Origin: Psychrobacter submarinus
GTDB lineage: Bacteria; Pseudomonadota; Gammaproteobacteria; Pseudomonadales; Moraxellaceae
Reading direction: 5' to 3'
NCBI RefSeq assembly: GCF_904846685.1
Contig: NZ_CAJHBQ010000001.1
Coordinates: forward strand, 992,001-1,056,000
DNA: 64,000 nucleotides
Below the pieces are notes generated by a model. The model did not search any database. It saw only the letters and a program-made list of their open reading frames with translations, and had not been told where the DNA came from. Below, piece by piece: positions 61,136-64,000 of the stretch (within the stretch, counting starts at the first letter, position 1; every line of letters starts with the position of its first letter). The position numbers and the translations under genes were made by a program.

Positions 61136-63409
61136 CTACTGGCTAATAGGATAAGTCGTAATACCTGCATTTGGGCTATCAACGCGCGTGAAGCCTGATG
61201 GCGGGGTTATTCGATTTGGCGTCTGATCGCGTTTAGGAATCAGTGGATTTAGCGGCATGAGCTCATAATCTTTATTGACCTCACCATCCCAGCCTTCAGT
61301 ACCGCTAAGAGGCAGCTGCTTGATGGTGCCGTTTTTATCAATGACTAATTGTAAGACGCGCATCTGATTGAATTTGCGCTCAGTGACGCTAGCCACCGCG
61401 CCGCCATCACGCAGTATCGTCGGCTGCAAAAATATAATCAGATTGCTCTTTTGCGTACTGTCATTGTCTGAGCGAAACAGGCGCCCAATCACTGGAACGT
61501 TACCGAGACCGGGCACTTTTTGCTGGCGGGACGTCGTATTATCACGCATCAAGCCACCCAGAGCAATGGTCTGCTGATCGTCTGCCAAGATAGTGGTGTT
61601 GATTAGGTTTTTGTTAGTGATGATTCCACTTGAGTTGCCGACACTTCCTGGCACAACTGATGAAACCTCTTGCGAGACCTCCAAGCGCACCGTACCGTTT
61701 TCGCCGATATGCGGGATGACATTGAGATTGATACCGATGTCTTGGCGCTCGATAGTCTGAAAAGGGTTAGTAGAATCATTACCGGTAGTGGTATAAGAGC
61801 CGGTAACAAAAGGTACGTTTTGTCCGACTAAAATACTCGCCTTTTCGTTGTCTAAGGTCAAAATAGAAGGCATCGACAATAGATTGGCACTGGTTGAAGA
61901 GTCGAGCGCTTGTAAGATAGCGCCATAAAACTCGGTATTGCCTTGACTGTCTTTGCGGCTATCACCAATCCCTATCAAAGCGCCGACAATAGAGTTGGCC
62001 GCTGAGCTAAGACCAGCAGCACCAGCTACGCCACCGCCTGCCAACGCCGCTGCCGCCAAGGAAGTCGCGCTAGCCCCAACGTTGTTGAAGTTGACGACCC
62101 CCAAGCCGCTATTGGCATTACCAAGCGCCCACTGTACGCCCAATTGCGTTGCATCATCGCCGGATACCTCCACGATAGCCGCTTGAATGAGCACTTGGGC
62201 GCGGCGATTATCGAGTTGGTTCACCGCCTCTTCAATCTCAAACATCAGCTCAGGTGCAGCATTGACAATAATGGCATTTTGCGTCTCATCAGCAATAATA
62301 CTAAAAGGCCGACCTGTGGTGCTATTGGTTGCGCCGCCTGTTGCAGCACTAGTCGCAGCAGGGCTGTTTGCATTATTAGTCGCGTTATTGAGTAGCTCAT
62401 TGGCAGCCCCGTTGATCGTAGCGCCTGTACTACTAGCCCCAGTCAGGGAGGCGGACTCTAGAGTGGAGGTTGCCCCTGAGCTATTAAGAGACTGATTGGC
62501 CAACAAACCGCGTAGCATATCGGCAATATGAGCGGCGCTAGCATACTTTAAGCGAAATACGCGTAAACCGCTGAGCCGGCGTGATGGCGTGGTATCAAGC
62601 TGATTGACCATCTCTTGTACCTTGGCAATCATCTCCGGACTGCCCTTGACTAGTAGCCTATCGCTTGCGCTATCGGCAATGACTTTGAGCTGATCGCCGC
62701 CTGCTGCCTGACCGCCGCCGGTACTCACCAAAGCGCTAATCAGATCCATCATACGCTCAGCGTCGACATGGCGTAGCGGTATCACTTGCAGACTATCATT
62801 GACGTTGCTATCTAAGTCGCGAATCAGCGCAGTGAGCTGGTTGAGGCTATCGGCGCGATCAGATAACACCAGCGCATTGACGCCCGGTACGGCAGCAGCG
62901 TGGGCCGACTGCGGCATCAAGGGCCGAATAACGCCTAAGATCTCAGCCGCTTGCGTGTTGGTCAAATAAATCACTCGAGTGGCCAACGACTCGCCAATAC
63001 TATCACCGCGCAAATCGACCGCCACTCCCGATTGCTTAGCGACATTATCTGGAACTAGTTTGACGGTAGTACCTGAATCTATCGCCGCTATACCATTGAC
63101 TTGCATGACGCTCAAAAACAACTGATAGATCTCATCACGGGACAACGCACGGTTGGATATGACAGTGACATTACCGTTGATACGTGGATCAAGAACAAAG
63201 TTTTGGTCGGTAATAGTGGCCACTTCGTTGATAAAAGCTTTTATATCAGCATCTTGCAAATTAACTTTCCAGCTCTCAGCGCTCGCCAGACCACAAGAGG
63301 CTGCCCATAATGGCAGCGCTAAGTATAAAGGCCGGCATATACGTAGTAACCGCTGTATAGAAAGACGTAAAGCTGTCGTTGAAAACTTATCCAAACTTAC
63401 CATGGTCAT
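61136..63409 (-). CDS. gspD: Type II secretion system secretin GspD
   Basis: A 757-residue outer-membrane secretin forming the T2SS exit channel. The signal peptide (CRPLYLALPLWAASCGLASA) is followed by the N0 domain (VNLQDADIKAFINEVATITD, FVLDPRINGNVTVISNR). N1-N3 repeats follow, such as IVYLTN-like RVIYLTNTQAAEILGVIRPL and LRHVDAERMMDLISALVST. The C-terminal secretin domain holds VPFVTGSYTTTGND, LNVIPHIGENGTVRLEVSQE and VPGLGNVPVIGRLFRSD. Ala/Ser/Asn-rich low-complexity segments interrupt the N3 and secretin regions. ATG 63409 is chosen; ATG 63403 and a longer frame to 63460 are alternatives. Follows gspC. Confidence 0.9.
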   Translation of the reverse strand: MTMVSLDKFSTTALRLSIQRLLRICRPLYLALPLWAASCGLASAESWKVNLQDADIKAFINEVATITDQNFVLDPRINGNVTVISNRALSRDEIYQLFLSVMQVNGIAAIDSGTTVKLVPDNVAKQSGVAVDLRGDSIGESLATRVIYLTNTQAAEILGVIRPLMPQSAHAAAVPGVNALVLSDRADSLNQLTALIRDLDSNVNDSLQVIPLRHVDAERMMDLISALVSTGGGQAAGGDQLKVIADSASDRLLVKGSPEMIAKVQEMVNQLDTTPSRRLSGLRVFRLKYASAAHIADMLRGLLANQSLNSSGATSTLESASLTGASSTGATINGAANELLNNATNNANSPAATSAATGGATNSTTGRPFSIIADETQNAIIVNAAPELMFEIEEAVNQLDNRRAQVLIQAAIVEVSGDDATQLGVQWALGNANSGLGVVNFNNVGASATSLAAAALAGGGVAGAAGLSSAANSIVGALIGIGDSRKDSQGNTEFYGAILQALDSSTSANLLSMPSILTLDNEKASILVGQNVPFVTGSYTTTGNDSTNPFQTIERQDIGINLNVIPHIGENGTVRLEVSQEVSSVVPGSVGNSSGIITNKNLINTTILADDQQTIALGGLMRDNTTSRQQKVPGLGNVPVIGRLFRSDNDSTQKSNLIIFLQPTILRDGGAVASVTERKFNQMRVLQLVIDKNGTIKQLPLSGTEGWDGEVNKDYELMPLNPLIPKRDQTPNRITPPSGFTRVDSPNAGITTYPISQ

Positions 63410-63550
63410 GATTACCCATTGTGATGTCACTGTGAGGTACAAGATGCTACAGGCTAACATACTGCTGGCTGACAGTTATAAATTAACGCGGTAAAACTTG
63501 TGTACGATAAACTGATAAAACTAAATTATGATAAAAATGTTCGCGCTACC

Positions 63551-64000
63551 CTAAAACTGCTGGCGAATCGTAATCACTTGCTCGCCTCGCTGCACCTCAA
63601 TCTGCGCTGCGCCCGATTGCTGCACTTGTTGCAGAACCGTCGCATCTTGCGCTGGACTGCTACCAACCGTTTGCCCATTGACAGTCAGTACCTTGTCTCC
63701 AGCCTCAAGCCCTAAGCGATTGCGCAATCCTGATGGCATAGCTGCAGTGACCTGATAGCCCTCGCCTGACGCCATGACGCCCATACGGCTTAAATAACTG
63801 GCTGGGTTTTCTTTTAGCGCGCTTACCGCTTCCTCTATAGCAGAGCTTGTGTCAGCAGGTTGACTCTCTTCTGCTGGCGGATCATCAGTAGCTATCGGCG
63901 GGCTTTGGGTTGGCAAAGGTAGCGTATTGCTTGCATTACCCGTATTAGGCAGGCGCTGATTGCCAATAGCGCTGTCATCTAAACCGCGCTGATCGAGTGG
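63551..64000 (-). CDS. gspC: Type II secretion system protein GspC, partial (5' end beyond window)
   Basis: The frame is open from the window's right edge to the stop at 63551, giving the last 149 residues. The start lies outside. A Pro/Thr/Ser-rich linker (LPTQSPPIATDDPPAEES) leads to a C-terminal PDZ-like domain, GYQVTAAMPSGLRNRLGLEA then GDKVLTVNGQTVGSS, ending IEVQRGEQVITIRQQF. GspC is the inner-membrane clamp that contacts the GspD secretin. It lies immediately upstream of gspD in the same direction. The trans-membrane and HR domains are not visible here. Confidence 0.82.
   Translation of the reverse strand, partial: PLDQRGLDDSAIGNQRLPNTGNASNTLPLPTQSPPIATDDPPAEESQPADTSSAIEEAVSALKENPASYLSRMGVMASGEGYQVTAAMPSGLRNRLGLEAGDKVLTVNGQTVGSSPAQDATVLQQVQQSGAAQIEVQRGEQVITIRQQF

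Overview
The window looks like a chromosomal segment of a Moraxellaceae gammaproteobacterium, most probably Psychrobacter. This rests on overall protein character, a mid-40s %GC impression, a FimX-type degenerate GGDEF/EAL protein, a scattered gspC-gspD pair and short palindromic repeats that I associate with that genus. The assignment is inference, because no rRNA or tRNA lies in the window to settle it.

Layout. 1-1.6 kb: a decaying filamentous-haemagglutinin/CdiA-type gene, cut off by a 48-bp inverted repeat that looks like fused IS ends and broken by an amber codon. 1.7-5 kb: a Tat-exported PhoX-type phosphatase and a 3-hydroxyacyl-CoA dehydrogenase. 5.1-7.8 kb: remnant of a flavohaemoprotein C-terminus, then tonB-exbB-exbD behind a Fur-like box. 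8-14.2 kb: modA, a hemerythrin-like protein, an aldolase/hydrolase pair, an acyltransferase and an acyl-CoA ligase. 14.3-20.4 kb: YgjP-like metallopeptidase, mobA, moeA, fdhD and an FdhF/YdeP-type molybdoenzyme. 20.9-23.5 kb: a duplicated DUF305 lipoprotein and an FAD oxidoreductase whose only start codon lies in a repeat. 23.5-33.1 kb: a probable catabolic island (TSUP permease, LysR regulator, broken ridA, aldehyde dehydrogenase, M19-like dipeptidase homologue, BCCT transporter, and two coupled proteins of unknown function). 33.4-44.8 kb: a PaoABC-type aldehyde oxidoreductase with its XdhC and MocA maturation proteins, then moaA-moaB-moaC-moaD-moaE-modB. 44.9 kb: a 46-residue protein with 10 cysteines, resembling a metallothionein. 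45.2-50.4 kb: universal stress protein and the tgpA/DUF58/moxR set. 50.5-64 kb: cytochrome c, FimX-like protein, epmB/efp flanking a 278-bp MITE-like element, hybrid histidine kinase, tcdA, tatD, two small or uncharacterised proteins, gspD and partial gspC.

How the genes work together. The main theme is molybdenum: uptake (modA, modB), molybdopterin synthesis (moaA-E), insertion (moeA), both nucleotide branches (mobA for bis-MGD, mocA for MCD), two maturation factors (fdhD, XdhC) and two client enzymes (FdhF/YdeP-like and PaoABC-like). The modA and modB genes are 36 kb apart and no modC is present. The second theme is uptake and catabolism of an unidentified, possibly betaine-like compound. 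The least understood parts are the 607-aa/241-aa protein pair after the BCCT transporter and the small Cys-rich protein.
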